From assembly GCA_030867875.1 (NCBI GenBank), contig JAOWCC010001634.1, positions 140,078,365 to 140,142,364 on the forward strand: a DNA stretch of 64,000 nucleotides. The letters run 5' to 3'. The notes under the pieces are model-generated. The model was not told where the DNA came from. It did not search any database and saw only the letters and a list, made by a program, of their open reading frames with translations. Within the stretch, counting starts at the first letter, position 1. Every line of letters starts with the position of its first letter. This DNA is from Actinernus sp. WN-2022 (Eukaryota > Cnidaria > Anthozoa > Actiniaria > Actinernidae). This document shows, piece by piece, positions 1-8,087 of this stretch. Both the position numbers and the translations under genes were made by a program.

Positions 1-168
1 TCCACGATAAGTTTTGTTGTGGGCATACGTAGGACAAATCAGTACTATGTAATCGAACTTACCACGAAATGCTCCACGAAGTTGTTCTATGAGAAACGCA
101 GTCTTCCCACAATTCGTTGGACCGACTATGAGTGCGTTGAAAGGTATGTGCTCTACGAGAGAATCCAT
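1..168 (-). CDS. A32/FtsK-like genome-packaging ATPase, N-terminal part (runs off left edge)
   Basis: The minus-strand frame opens with an ATG at 166-168 and is open to the window edge (about 56 residues). It shows a Walker A motif GPTNCGKT at residues 16-23, preceded by a hydrophobic strand (NALIV). A second strand (DYIVLICPTY) follows about 20 residues later. This arrangement is known from the A32-like packaging ATPases of Polintons, adintoviruses and nucleocytoviruses, which pump DNA into preformed capsids. The ATG overlaps the stop of the upstream capsid fragment (TGATG), so the genes are packed head to tail. Walker B and the rest lie outside the window. Function is assigned by motif and by its place next to the capsid gene. 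Confidence 0.75.
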   Translation of the reverse strand, partial: MDSLVEHIPFNALIVGPTNCGKTAFLIEQLRGAFRGKFDYIVLICPTYAHNKTYRG

Positions 169-1402
169 CAGTATAATATACTCTGCAGAGATCTGTTCAA
201 TATCGTGACCTGAGCATCCGCAAGGACATAGATGTGCATTTTCACATTTCCACTTCCCTTTGCAGTTCTATGTATGCGAATGTCGATGTCCTTTCCACTG
301 CCGGTTTGTGCCAAGCCATCACCATGAACGGTGGAATCTTTTGCTGTGCGACAATCGATTAGAATAGAGAATCTATTTTCAAAGAACTTCTTTGGAGTCA
401 TAGAAGTATTGGGTGTACCAAACCAGCTTCTTGCAGCCTCCAGAAATCTAGGGGAAGCATGCCGCTTGGAAAGAGTCTGTTGGGAATCCCATTGACATCT
501 ACTTCTACCTTCAATATATCTGGATTCGAGAATGCTTCACTATCTCGCGTGCCAATGGTAGGTGGATCTATGAATAGTAGAAGCAGTCCAGCAAAGGATC
601 GTCGTGGAACATTGATGTTTTGAGATATCAAAGTATCGGATGTTTTAGCGATATCTACTGTCTTGAAGTGAACAGCGTAGTTGTATAGGAATGCAGTACC
701 TATTTCATATTTGTGAAGTGCACTACTAGCCAGCGTTTCGTTCCTGATTGCTTCGTATTCTAGTTGGATGTTGGTAAGTTGGTACGTACCTATCTTCGTC
801 GTATCCGATCCAATTACAACCTCGTTGGCAGACGCTAGAGTTAACTCGAACGTAATGGTACTTTCTAAGGCATGTGGATATAGAACTCCATGTTGTGTCA
901 GAATGTCAACATCTAATGGAATCCTATACTTTGAACCACATGCAGTTAGGAGCGCGTTGTCTGCAGCAGATGAAGTACTTGCGTCACCAGCTTTCGATCG
1001 TAGCTTATTCAAGTTCTCTGATTGAATGCCTTGTTGTATTCTAGACTCTCTCTCCTGCGTAGATAGGTATACATCGGAGTATGTTTGTAGGAGGTCTGGC
1101 CTGACAAGGTCTTCTACTGTTTCAGCTCCCATCCTACAGATTCTACGCATGACCAAGCAGCGTCCAATGTTCGAAACGACTCTGTTATTCGCATGTCCAC
1201 CAGATAGTACGATGTCGCCCAATAGTGCTAAGCTGCCAGGTACTAGTACTACACCTTCTGCTAGCTTTGGGACTTCTACGTATAGAGTCTCACCTGGATT
1301 GGCAGATGATCGAGTGAAAGTTTTCCTATACAAGTCTCGTGGAGCCTTGAGTGCACGAGGCTCTCTTCGTACTTGTGTGGGATCCAACTTTGATGAGATC
1401 AT
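168..1402 (-). CDS. Double jelly-roll major capsid protein, C-terminus frameshifted
   Basis: The main frame runs from ATG 1402 to a stop at 398 (about 334 residues). A second frame, 401 to 168, continues with 77 residues that resemble the usual C-terminal strand region of this capsid family (FENRFSILIDCRT). The two meet near 400-420 with the stop and a downstream ATG overlapping, so a one-base shift splits one gene. Family features are many beta-rich segments, a YRIPLDVD strand near the middle and no signal peptide. I chose ATG 1402 rather than 1438 because the promoter motif lies between them and the paired gene at 4228 has the same layout. By family this would be the hexon-like subunit of an icosahedral particle. 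The shift may be decay or a sequencing error. Confidence 0.7.
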
Positions 1403-1436
1403 GTTGAATATAACTATATATGTAGATATGTTTAAC
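1403..1436. promoter_or_regulatory. Shared divergent viral promoter
   Basis: Only 34 bases separate the ATGs of the minus-strand capsid gene and the plus-strand gene at 1437. They hold the AT-rich core ATAACTATATATG, and the edges form an imperfect inverted repeat (ATGTTGAA on one side, TTTAACAT on the other). The same core recurs at 4229-4271 and 7989-8003. Role inferred from position and recurrence. Confidence 0.6.
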
Positions 1437-2531
1437 ATGGCCTCTGAGGGTAGGTATGATGAAAGAACTGATGAAGCTGAAAGAGGAAGAGACTACGACA
1501 ACGATGATACTGGCAATGAAGAAGCACGGAAATTGGCGTCAGACTCTACGAATGTGGATCCGAGTGAATCATTAAACCTGAAAACTAGACGCGACTTCTC
1601 CAAGGAAGGTGCTCGACCAAAGAATCGGGAAACCTCGTTTTCTAAAGAAGATAACGATTACCTTGACGAACTCATTGCGGAGGATGAGGATAGAATCAAA
1701 CATCCGAAATTTAGCGATCGCCACGTAGTCTTCAAAGCAGGCACATCGGATGAACTGAAACGAATGCTATTTGATACTGTATGGAAACACTATGCGGATG
1801 TAGGGATTCGTGGAGGATTCCTTGAGATAACTGGAAAATGGGAGGCCAATAAGGAACTGGGTAGAATCTATCTTCACGTACTTGGAAGTAAAGAGAAGCC
1901 CATACCTTTGACCACAGTGAAGGGTGAAAGATACCAAAGTATGGGTAAGGATCTCAAATTTGCCCTAGGCCCTACGGATGCAGAAAGAGAAGAACAAGTC
2001 CTCCAAGGTCAAGAAAAGGCCGCCGAACATCTCAAAGTAGAAGATAGCATACTTCTAGACTCAACGTCAACTGAGGATCAGAAGGAAGCGGCTAAGGAAG
2101 AGAAAGTACACATCCATAACGAAATAGAATTACTTGAACGTCAAGAAGAAGCCATACTAGAACGTATGTCGCTACGTGAAAGGATCAAATACATTTTCAG
2201 AAAGCATGGAATGACCGTTCTTGCAGTGGTAACTTCTATTGGCGCTATCGTTAGTACGATAGTTTCCCTGTTGTCGAAATCCGTACCGAAACCAGTAAAG
2301 ACTGGTATTGATAAAGCAGCAGATGCAGTAAAGAAGGGATTGCAAACGACTGGGGGGTTGTTGAAAGAAATGGGAAAGAAACTTGGACAGATCCTACCTG
2401 GAATGATTGGATCGATTGCGAGTTTCATATTTACTATGGCTGGTAAAGCTCTGGGAGTACTAGCACAGAACGTTTGGTTATTCATCGTAGCAATAGTGGT
2501 GATCACTATAGAGCAATACAAACGACGTTAA
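1437..2531 (+). CDS. Putative viral membrane-associated virion protein
   Basis: 364 residues. The first 90 are highly charged and low in complexity. A small folded-looking segment follows (about 100-180), then a Glu/Lys-rich helical stretch (about 185-250). The C-terminus has a hydrophobic segment at 259-280 (MTVLAVVTSIGAIVSTIVSLL) and a longer pair of hydrophobic helices from about 322 to 358, ending in KRR. The layout suits a tail-anchored or membrane-active structural protein, but I recognise no named family. The frame is open upstream to 1026, but that part is antisense to the capsid gene; the ATG just after the shared promoter is the better start. Its stop overlaps the stop of the converging gene by four bases. 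Confidence 0.65.
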   Translation: MASEGRYDERTDEAERGRDYDNDDTGNEEARKLASDSTNVDPSESLNLKTRRDFSKEGARPKNRETSFSKEDNDYLDELIAEDEDRIKHPKFSDRHVVFKAGTSDELKRMLFDTVWKHYADVGIRGGFLEITGKWEANKELGRIYLHVLGSKEKPIPLTTVKGERYQSMGKDLKFALGPTDAEREEQVLQGQEKAAEHLKVEDSILLDSTSTEDQKEAAKEEKVHIHNEIELLERQEEAILERMSLRERIKYIFRKHGMTVLAVVTSIGAIVSTIVSLLSKSVPKPVKTGIDKAADAVKKGLQTTGGLLKEMGKKLGQILPGMIGSIASFIFTMAGKALGVLAQNVWLFIVAIVVITIEQYKRR

Positions 2532-4228
2532 CGAAACAACATCCAGGCGATTCCAGCTGCGGCAATGGATGTCACTGCGAGATTAATCTCATGTTGTGGG
2601 GCAGCCTTTTGTACGGGATCTTGTTTATTGTGCGTGACAGCCTTTAGTACAGGAGCTTGTTTCTTGTGAGGCTGCACCAATTTCTTATCTGGTGGTCCTT
2701 CCATAGAAAGAGGTGGGCGTCCTTTGCCTTCTGCATTGATGTCGTTAACGCCTAGCGACATATCTTTCGTGGCTTTCGGGATTGGATTCCTATAACCATC
2801 TTTCTCACCAAGATAGTACTCTAGATCGCTTGGCAATAATCGTACGCCTATAGCTATCGCTAGATCGAGCCTCTTATGTGTTGCCATTATAGCAGTAAGA
2901 TAGTTTTTGTAGCTCACCACTAAATCGTTTTCGAGAATAGCGTCTTCGACTAAGCTCTTAAACTTTTCTTTGACGTTATGGCTACCTATGATGGATTCGT
3001 TCAAGTCGGCTTGTGCACCAAGTACGCAATGTCCAAAAGCCTCGACAGATCTATTCAACCTACCCAATCCAACATCTGTCAAACCCTTTCCGATTGGTGG
3101 CGTAAACCAATTGTATTGTTTCCCTTCGTGTTCATCGTTCCTAATAAAAGCTATCAGAGTGTTCTCCTTACCTCCTTGGTCTTTAAATAAAGTAGAGTCC
3201 GCGGGCCATGTGGTTGCTTTGTCGTAACTTCGACCATGGGCAGTTACATATCCGTTTACGTAGCCAGTTGATCCCTGGTATAACAGGAATACATCTCCTA
3301 ATCCATTATTCCTACCTCCGTGCCATCGGAAGTCTGGTGGGAAATCTGGTGTTCGAGATATACCAAATTCAATGCACAATTTCTCAAGAGCTGCTTTGTT
3401 ATAGAGGTTATCCATTTGCTTGAAATGAGAGTTACCAGGTAAAGGAACTCCATGAGTACCACCAAGTTCACGTAGAATTCTTCGTATCGTGAAATAAACA
3501 TGGAATCGTAGGAACCCCTGAACGACTGGTGGATACGTTTTGAAAATAGGATCAAACAATGACACTCCACATCCAGAAGTCGCACACCACGTTGCGAAAT
3601 TCAATTGTTGAGGCCAGTACTTGAAATCTGGACCACGTAACCAATGGTAGGACTCATTTGCTGTCGTATGCTTTACGACGGTCTCCTTGAATATATTTGG
3701 AACGCCAGCTTTGAACTTCTTCGTTGAGGTGGCATATATCCATAGATTAGTGAGATCAATATCTTGTGCCAGTTCAGTAGAAGGAACTGCTGTAATAGGA
3801 TATTTCGCACTCCTATCTAGGGTCAACGTAGATGGGAAACCTTTATGCACATCCCACAACGCATTATCGATGCGCTTTTGAATCGTAGTAGGTAACTTCG
3901 AGACGTCATTGCCGTAAACGACATAGCTAGAATCTCCATCTCGAAACCAAATACTCGTCGAATATTTGTCTGGACCGTTCACTTCCGTAGAGGCATAGAA
4001 CTTGTGAAGATCTGCATGTGGGTATTTCTTCTTGAACTTCGCTAATAGATCTGCATTCAATGTTGCAACCTCTCTACTTTTCACATCTTCTCTATCTAGC
4101 CGAGCTTGATTCTCTCTCCTAGCTTGATTCTCAGCCTTTGACCTTATGTTAGCATTCGGTGTTGGGAACTCTTCCTCTTCGTCTTTCCCTCCGTAATGGT
4201 AACTGAAAAGACCTCCGGACCTCCTCAT
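2528..4228 (-). CDS. Conserved putative viral structural protein with C-terminal anchor
   Basis: 566 residues from ATG 4228. A charged N-terminal region (about 25-75, rich in Arg, Glu and Gln) precedes a globular body containing a conserved-looking block, LNFATWCATSGCGVS followed by RFHVYFTIRRILRELG. After a Pro/Lys/Gln-rich linker the protein ends with a single hydrophobic helix (INLAVTSIAAAGIAWMLFR). I recall similar proteins beside capsid genes in Polinton-like elements of invertebrates, but no function is known to me. A role in particle structure or membrane attachment is inferred from the neighbours. It shares a promoter with the gene at 4272 and overlaps the converging gene at its stop. 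Confidence 0.65.
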   Translation of the reverse strand: MRRSGGLFSYHYGGKDEEEEFPTPNANIRSKAENQARRENQARLDREDVKSREVATLNADLLAKFKKKYPHADLHKFYASTEVNGPDKYSTSIWFRDGDSSYVVYGNDVSKLPTTIQKRIDNALWDVHKGFPSTLTLDRSAKYPITAVPSTELAQDIDLTNLWIYATSTKKFKAGVPNIFKETVVKHTTANESYHWLRGPDFKYWPQQLNFATWCATSGCGVSLFDPIFKTYPPVVQGFLRFHVYFTIRRILRELGGTHGVPLPGNSHFKQMDNLYNKAALEKLCIEFGISRTPDFPPDFRWHGGRNNGLGDVFLLYQGSTGYVNGYVTAHGRSYDKATTWPADSTLFKDQGGKENTLIAFIRNDEHEGKQYNWFTPPIGKGLTDVGLGRLNRSVEAFGHCVLGAQADLNESIIGSHNVKEKFKSLVEDAILENDLVVSYKNYLTAIMATHKRLDLAIAIGVRLLPSDLEYYLGEKDGYRNPIPKATKDMSLGVNDINAEGKGRPPLSMEGPPDKKLVQPHKKQAPVLKAVTHNKQDPVQKAAPQHEINLAVTSIAAAGIAWMLFR

Positions 4229-4271
4229 GTTGAAGCTATACGTATATATAGTTATACCTTCAACATATAAG
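4229..4271. promoter_or_regulatory. Shared divergent viral promoter
   Basis: The interval between ATG 4228 (minus) and ATG 4272 (plus) contains TATATATAGTTATA, the reverse complement of the core at 1409-1422. It is flanked by an inverted repeat, ATGTTGAAG at 4227 and CTTCAACAT near 4265. The spacing to both ATGs resembles the promoter at 1403-1436, so a bidirectional promoter is inferred. Confidence 0.6.
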
Positions 4272-4946
4272 ATGGTTCTCTTATATATCACCACAACATC
4301 GGCTGACCATACTGTCTACTTCGACGACCCTATTCTTATACAGAACGTTTCACTAGTCGAGGTCACTTTCGAGAATAGCTGGTGGAACCTAGAAGAGCCA
4401 GGGAGCTTTCATTGGAATGTCAATGGTGTGATGTTTCCACACGAAATTAAGGTGGGGAACTACGATATACCAACCCTCCAGACCCTCTTCAAACCCGCAA
4501 TCAAAGCTGGTATCATAAAATTCGGGAAAGACTTATTGACGGGGAGTTGGATCCTAGATGTCATGAAACCGATCATTCTTAGCACAAATATCTGTGAACT
4601 GTTTATTGAAAGCTGTAGGAGTTCCCCAAATACTACCACGACTTTAACTATAGCGGTAGGCACTTTCCCTATAAGTATCCTCTTTGAGATCGATACGGTA
4701 TATGTCCACTGTGACGTAGTGGATTCCAGCTTCTCACTCCTAGAGGGAAAACGCTCGAAAGTCTTGGCTAGCATAAATGTCCGAGGCGATAGATTCGTGA
4801 AAACGACGTATGCCTCACTACAACCTCTAGATGTCAAAGCTCTAGGTACGATACAAAGCAGCCTTCGTCTGACAATTCTCGATGAGAAAGGTAATCTGAT
4901 AGACTTCCGTGGTCGACCTATACGATACGTGTTGAAGCTTGAGTAA
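4272..4946 (+). CDS. Penton-like minor capsid protein (single jelly-roll type)
   Basis: 224 residues from the ATG just downstream of the promoter. The protein is beta-rich with few helices. It starts with a strand (MVLLYITTTSADHTVYF) and ends in a segment LTILDEKGNLIDFRGRPIRY. That ending fits my memory of a family found beside double jelly-roll capsids in invertebrate Polinton-like and adintovirus-like elements and interpreted as penton or minor capsid. By family it would occupy the vertices. The gene is intact with no premature stop. An earlier in-frame ATG at 4227 would place the promoter inside the coding region and is less likely. The next gene starts 19 bases after the stop. Confidence 0.65.
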   Translation: MVLLYITTTSADHTVYFDDPILIQNVSLVEVTFENSWWNLEEPGSFHWNVNGVMFPHEIKVGNYDIPTLQTLFKPAIKAGIIKFGKDLLTGSWILDVMKPIILSTNICELFIESCRSSPNTTTTLTIAVGTFPISILFEIDTVYVHCDVVDSSFSLLEGKRSKVLASINVRGDRFVKTTYASLQPLDVKALGTIQSSLRLTILDEKGNLIDFRGRPIRYVLKLE

Positions 4947-4965
4947 GCTATATGTATAACGTACA
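4947..4965 (+). promoter_or_regulatory. Short intergenic region with promoter-like AT core
   Basis: Nineteen bases lie between the penton-like stop and the ATG at 4966. They contain GCTATATGTATAAC, a looser version of the AACTATATATG core. The gene may have its own promoter despite the tight spacing. Confidence 0.35.
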
Positions 4966-5577
4966 ATGGAAGGCGACTCGATTCAACCGTTTCCCTCAGC
5001 ACCGAGTATCTATCCACAGATCGCTAGCGACGCTGGAAAGAACTTTAGACTGCAAACGATCCGAGACACGCTTTCGGACATAGAAGTTCAAGAAAGGCAC
5101 TACGAAGGTGTTCGCAAGAAATATGCACGTTCTCAAGGAATAGTTCATGGCATCGCAGTGGTAACTGGAGGTCTATCTGTGATCTTATCTGGATCTGGAT
5201 TGGGCGCAGCGTTGACTGGGGTTGGAATAGTGATTGGTCTACCACTTGGAGTTATTGGTGGACTATGTGGATTAATTTCAGCATCTACAACCCTTGGAGC
5301 TAAGAAGTTAGGAATGAAGGTTTCTAAGCATGAAAGGACAACTATGTTGGCAAAGGCGAAAATCAATACGATTCGCGATCTAGTATCGAAAGCCTTACGC
5401 GATGAAAACATATCCGACTCCGAATACAGTCTCATCTTGAATGAAGCAAATAAGTATGAGATCATGAGATCTGAAATTCGTCGCAAGGCTTCCATAGGTG
5501 AAAAAAATCCAGATCGGGTTCGAGCCGAACTCAAGCAAGAAGTGCAAAAGGAAATGCGAGAAAAACTTGGAATGTAA
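4966..5577 (+). CDS. Putative viral membrane protein with glycine-rich hydrophobic hairpin
   Basis: 203 residues. A helical N-terminal region leads into a long Gly/Ala/Ile-rich hydrophobic stretch at about residues 62-108 (GLSVILSGSGLGAALTGVGI and on), which could span or insert into a membrane as a hairpin. After it come Lys-rich helices with KHERTTMLAKAKINTI and SKALRDENISDSEY. Similar proteins occur in invertebrate genomes with the same order of features, apparently as part of Polinton-like elements. That is recall, not a search. A role in the inner membrane or in entry is possible but unproven. The stop is only 3 bases from that of the converging TFIIB-like gene. Confidence 0.6.
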   Translation: MEGDSIQPFPSAPSIYPQIASDAGKNFRLQTIRDTLSDIEVQERHYEGVRKKYARSQGIVHGIAVVTGGLSVILSGSGLGAALTGVGIVIGLPLGVIGGLCGLISASTTLGAKKLGMKVSKHERTTMLAKAKINTIRDLVSKALRDENISDSEYSLILNEANKYEIMRSEIRRKASIGEKNPDRVRAELKQEVQKEMREKLGM

Positions 5578-5580
5578 GAA

Positions 5581-6573
5581 TCAACGTTTCCTATGAAAGG
5601 AACGAACATGGCTCTCACTTTCACTTTGCCAAGTCCTACTGCTAGTTAGCCCATGCTTAGTGTAGATTGGTTCGAAGTGGGAATGGTAAGAAGACAACTC
5701 CTTGACAAAACGCTTGACCGCATTTCCAAATATGCCACATCGCTTAACGACATCCTTAAAAGACATAGACGATCCGGAGCGACGTAGCACCTCGTAACTT
5801 GCTCCAACGACTTTCGTCTTAAGCATTGATTTGGGGCCTATATTGTTTTCCATTGCCTTAGTAACGACCTCGTGGACTATTTGTTGAACGTCCCTAGGTA
5901 CTCCTACAAGATCTAGTTGTAGGAAAGTCGTTGCAATGTGAGGAACTAGGCGCTCAGCATCCAAGTCTACATCAATCTTATCGTCGTCACACAGAGAACG
6001 TATGAAGACCTCTCCATTATGGATGCCTTCGTTTCTTAGTTGCATGAAGCGAGCGACCTCACCTTTAGATCGGACGAATCCACATTGTATGCATGCATGG
6101 TAGAGTAGAGCAGCTAAAATATTTTTCTTAGCATCGCTACGCTTGAGACAAACTTTCATTACTTGGGTGAATGCGTCGGCTACGATTTCTAACGCGTTCA
6201 TAGGGAACGATAGATCATAACTTTGTTTGTAAATAGTGTTGTATGCTCGTAGTTCTTGTAGTAGCGTTCGTCGTTTCAGTTCTATGTCATCATCGCTTTG
6301 CTTTGGTTTTGCGCGGTCTAGATCACTTTGATACTTAAACCCGTCCAGACCTACTATACACAGTCGAGTAGTAATAATATCGATCTTCGTTTCTGTACAT
6401 GGTTCAACCTCGGAAACAAGACCACATGTGGGACACACGAATTCCGTTCCTTGTACTTCCAAGGGACAGAGACAATCAGAACATGTTTCACTGGTGTTAA
6501 TACGTTCCACTTGTGGTTTGATATTCAGGCTTCTACAAATTCCAGGACCAAACAATCTGACTAGCTCGTCCAT
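5581..6573 (-). CDS. TFIIB-like viral transcription factor (zinc ribbon plus cyclin repeats)
   Basis: 330 residues. The N-terminus has a zinc ribbon with CSDC at 31-34 and CPTCG at 47-51, as in TFIIB/Brf proteins. Two helical cyclin-like repeats follow, about 115-205 (ILAALLYHACIQCGFVRSKGE resembles the TFIIB helix block) and about 210-300. The C-terminus is Ser/Arg-rich and basic. TFIIB recruits RNA polymerase II to TATA promoters; a virus-coded copy could direct polymerase to the viral AT-rich promoters seen here. An alternative is a poxvirus-type late factor, which also has a zinc ribbon, but the cyclin-like repeats favour TFIIB. The gene is intact and converges on the membrane-protein gene with a 3-base gap. 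Confidence 0.65.
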   Translation of the reverse strand: MDELVRLFGPGICRSLNIKPQVERINTSETCSDCLCPLEVQGTEFVCPTCGLVSEVEPCTETKIDIITTRLCIVGLDGFKYQSDLDRAKPKQSDDDIELKRRTLLQELRAYNTIYKQSYDLSFPMNALEIVADAFTQVMKVCLKRSDAKKNILAALLYHACIQCGFVRSKGEVARFMQLRNEGIHNGEVFIRSLCDDDKIDVDLDAERLVPHIATTFLQLDLVGVPRDVQQIVHEVVTKAMENNIGPKSMLKTKVVGASYEVLRRSGSSMSFKDVVKRCGIFGNAVKRFVKELSSYHSHFEPIYTKHGLTSSRTWQSESESHVRSFHRKR

Positions 6574-6592
6574 GATACAACTATAGATGTCG
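6574..6592 (-). promoter_or_regulatory. Promoter-like motif before the TFIIB-like gene
   Basis: Directly upstream of ATG 6573 lies ATACAACTATAGATG (plus strand), one or two bases away from the AACTATATATG core of the other viral promoters. Position supports a promoter. Confidence 0.4.
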
Positions 6593-6603
6593 TACGTTCA
6601 ATA

Positions 6604-6670
6604 GAAAAAAAAAAAGGAAGAATGAAGAGGGTCACGCAACGACCTTCTTCATTCCTCTTCTTTTTTTTTC
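6604..6670. terminator. Long A/T-tailed hairpin between two viral genes
   Basis: Arms at about 6604-6633 and 6641-6670 pair over nearly 30 bases with a few mismatches, around a 7-base loop (ACGCAAC). One side is a run of A, the other a run of T. It lies after the stop of the zinc-protein gene (6681) and upstream of the TFIIB-like ATG. Hairpins mark transcript ends in mimivirus-type giant viruses, so a 3'-end signal is a reasonable inference. Confidence 0.5.
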
Positions 6671-6680
6671 GTGGCTATTC

Positions 6681-7118
6681 CTAAGCGTCCTTCTCGTTCC
6701 TCAAGGCAGCCAACACCTCGTTGAGCGCATGGTTGAGAGACTCTCCAAGACCTTCCACTGGTTCCAGCACTCTTGATTCAGCGGGCAATGCTACCTCCGG
6801 TTCCACCATGTTTGGCTCCTCCTTTCTTGGATCCTCTAGCTTCTTGCTGGACTTCTTAGCGCGTCTTATATAGACACCGGAAGACTTCACCTTGATGGTA
6901 AGACGGTCACATCCTGAGCAAAGCTCGTAATCAGTACGACATCCTTTACCGCACTTCAAGCATGGTACATATGGGGCACAGCCTTTTGAGATTTGGTAGT
7001 TATGCTGGGAACAGAACTTCGTTGTCTTCGAAATCTTCTTTGGACATTTTGAGTCCTTCCCTCTCATCAACCAATCACAAGTTATTGCGGCGTCTACATT
7101 TGAGTTCTTCTTCGACAT
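6681..7118 (-). CDS. Small viral zinc-binding protein
   Basis: 145 residues. The first 75 hold two cysteine clusters: C14, C25, C36, H39 (spacing like a CCCH finger), then C53-x2-C56, C60, C67-x2-C70, which could form a second zinc site. A Lys-rich basic stretch follows (about 72-96, RRAKKSSKK), then an acidic, proline-containing tail. The combination suggests a nucleic-acid-binding or regulatory protein. I recognise no named family. The hairpin at 6604-6670 lies just past its stop. No copy of the AT-rich viral promoter core lies directly upstream, so it may belong to another expression class. Confidence 0.6.
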   Translation of the reverse strand: MSKKNSNVDAAITCDWLMRGKDSKCPKKISKTTKFCSQHNYQISKGCAPYVPCLKCGKGCRTDYELCSGCDRLTIKVKSSGVYIRRAKKSSKKLEDPRKEEPNMVEPEVALPAESRVLEPVEGLGESLNHALNEVLAALRNEKDA

Positions 7119-7295
7119 GTTTGATCTGTATGGTGTTAATGCGTACTAAGATTACAACGAATGCTAATGTCGTGGAATAAAGAATATATACTAATACCAT
7201 TTAGTGGTAATATACAGTATAATAATCATTCCTTTAACATATACTTCAAGTTTGGATTTCTTAGGTGCGCGAATATCTAGTGACACTTTGGCTTC
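7119..7295. other. Viral intergenic region with repeated 3' flank
   Basis: This AT-rich spacer between the ankyrin and zinc-protein genes contains TGGTAATATAC near 7205. Bases 7248-7290, starting 5 bases past the ankyrin stop, are repeated with changes at 8026-8066. Confidence 0.4.
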
Positions 7296-7974
7296 CTACG
7301 TGGCAGAATGAGCATCCATGTAGTTGCGTAGTACAACCCTTTCGTCCTCTGTGAGCTGGGAGTACTGCCACTTAACGAACCATTTAGCGATATCAAGATG
7401 ACCATTGTTACAGGCGTATTCTATAGCAAGATCAATGCATTCATACTCTAGGGTTATCTGAAAACGTCGCATGAGCCACTTAACGTTATTAAGATGCCCA
7501 TTCCTACTGGCACCTAATATAGCAAAACTGACGGCCTTATCCTCTTTGGTGAACTGGAAGTGCTTAATGAGCCACTTAGCGATACCAAGATGACCATGCT
7601 CAAGGGCAGCGCGTAGAACGTGATTGGTGTGTCTGTCCATCATATCGAAACGTAAGTGCTTGATGAGCCACTTAACAGCATTAAGATCACCATATTCGCT
7701 GGCGTAGAGAAGAGAAAAGCTGTCGTCAATGGAGCTTGCGGAAATACCGAAAGTTCGAGCCAATTCGTCTCGATCGTCGTCACTATGAGTAGACCTCAAA
7801 CCAAAGCATAGTGCTAGTTTACGGAACCTTTGGTCTACGTTTTTTGTAGCGCGCGAGAGATGCAGCACCGTTTAGGTGTTTCGATGTCCTTGAGAGGCTT
7901 GCGAATGACCAAGGATCTGCATGCTCTACGATCTTAGTCAGAATTTCTAGAGGGAGGCACGATATATAATCCAT
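7296..7974 (-). CDS. F-box plus ankyrin-repeat protein, broken by one-base frameshift
   Basis: An upstream frame, ATG 7974 to stop 7819 (51 residues), starts MDYISCLPLEILTKIVEH, a good F-box-like sequence. The following frame (7868 to 7296) has about four ankyrin-type repeats with the giant-virus signature (NGHL..VKWL). It has no ATG at its head and is preceded by a stop at 7872-7874. The frames change near a run of six T at 7840-7845, where one surplus base would explain the break. In known viruses F-box/ankyrin proteins bind cellular ubiquitin ligases, so a host-interaction role is possible. The shift could be sequencing error or decay. A promoter core sits about 15-29 bases upstream of ATG 7974. 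Confidence 0.65.
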
Positions 7975-7988
7975 AGTGGAAGAGATCG

Positions 7989-8003
7989 ATATAACTATAT
8001 GTA
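7989..8003 (-). promoter_or_regulatory. Viral promoter core before F-box/ankyrin gene
   Basis: ATATAACTATATGTA at 7989-8003 matches the core of the two divergent promoters. It lies just upstream of ATG 7974, which supports the F-box ATG as the true start. Confidence 0.55.
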
Positions 8004-8025
8004 ATCATATCTCTAATAGGATTAT

Positions 8026-8066
8026 CAAGTTGGATTTTACGTACAAGAATGTCTAGTGACACTTTG
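8026..8066. repeat. Second copy of the ankyrin-gene 3' flank
   Basis: This segment matches 7248-7290 (shared end CTAGTGACACTTTG). At 7248-7290 it directly follows the ankyrin stop. Here it lies upstream of the F-box start with no gene attached, so it probably marks the lost end of a neighbouring ankyrin paralogue. Confidence 0.5.
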
Positions 8067-8087
8067 AATGACCCTTAGTTACCCCAT

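Noticed and set aside
1026..1436. N-terminal extension of the plus-strand viral gene
   Set aside because: It is antisense to the capsid gene and lies upstream of the shared promoter.
4460..5017. 185-residue minus-strand open frame
   Set aside because: Shadow of the penton-like gene; Arg/Ser-rich composition without motifs.
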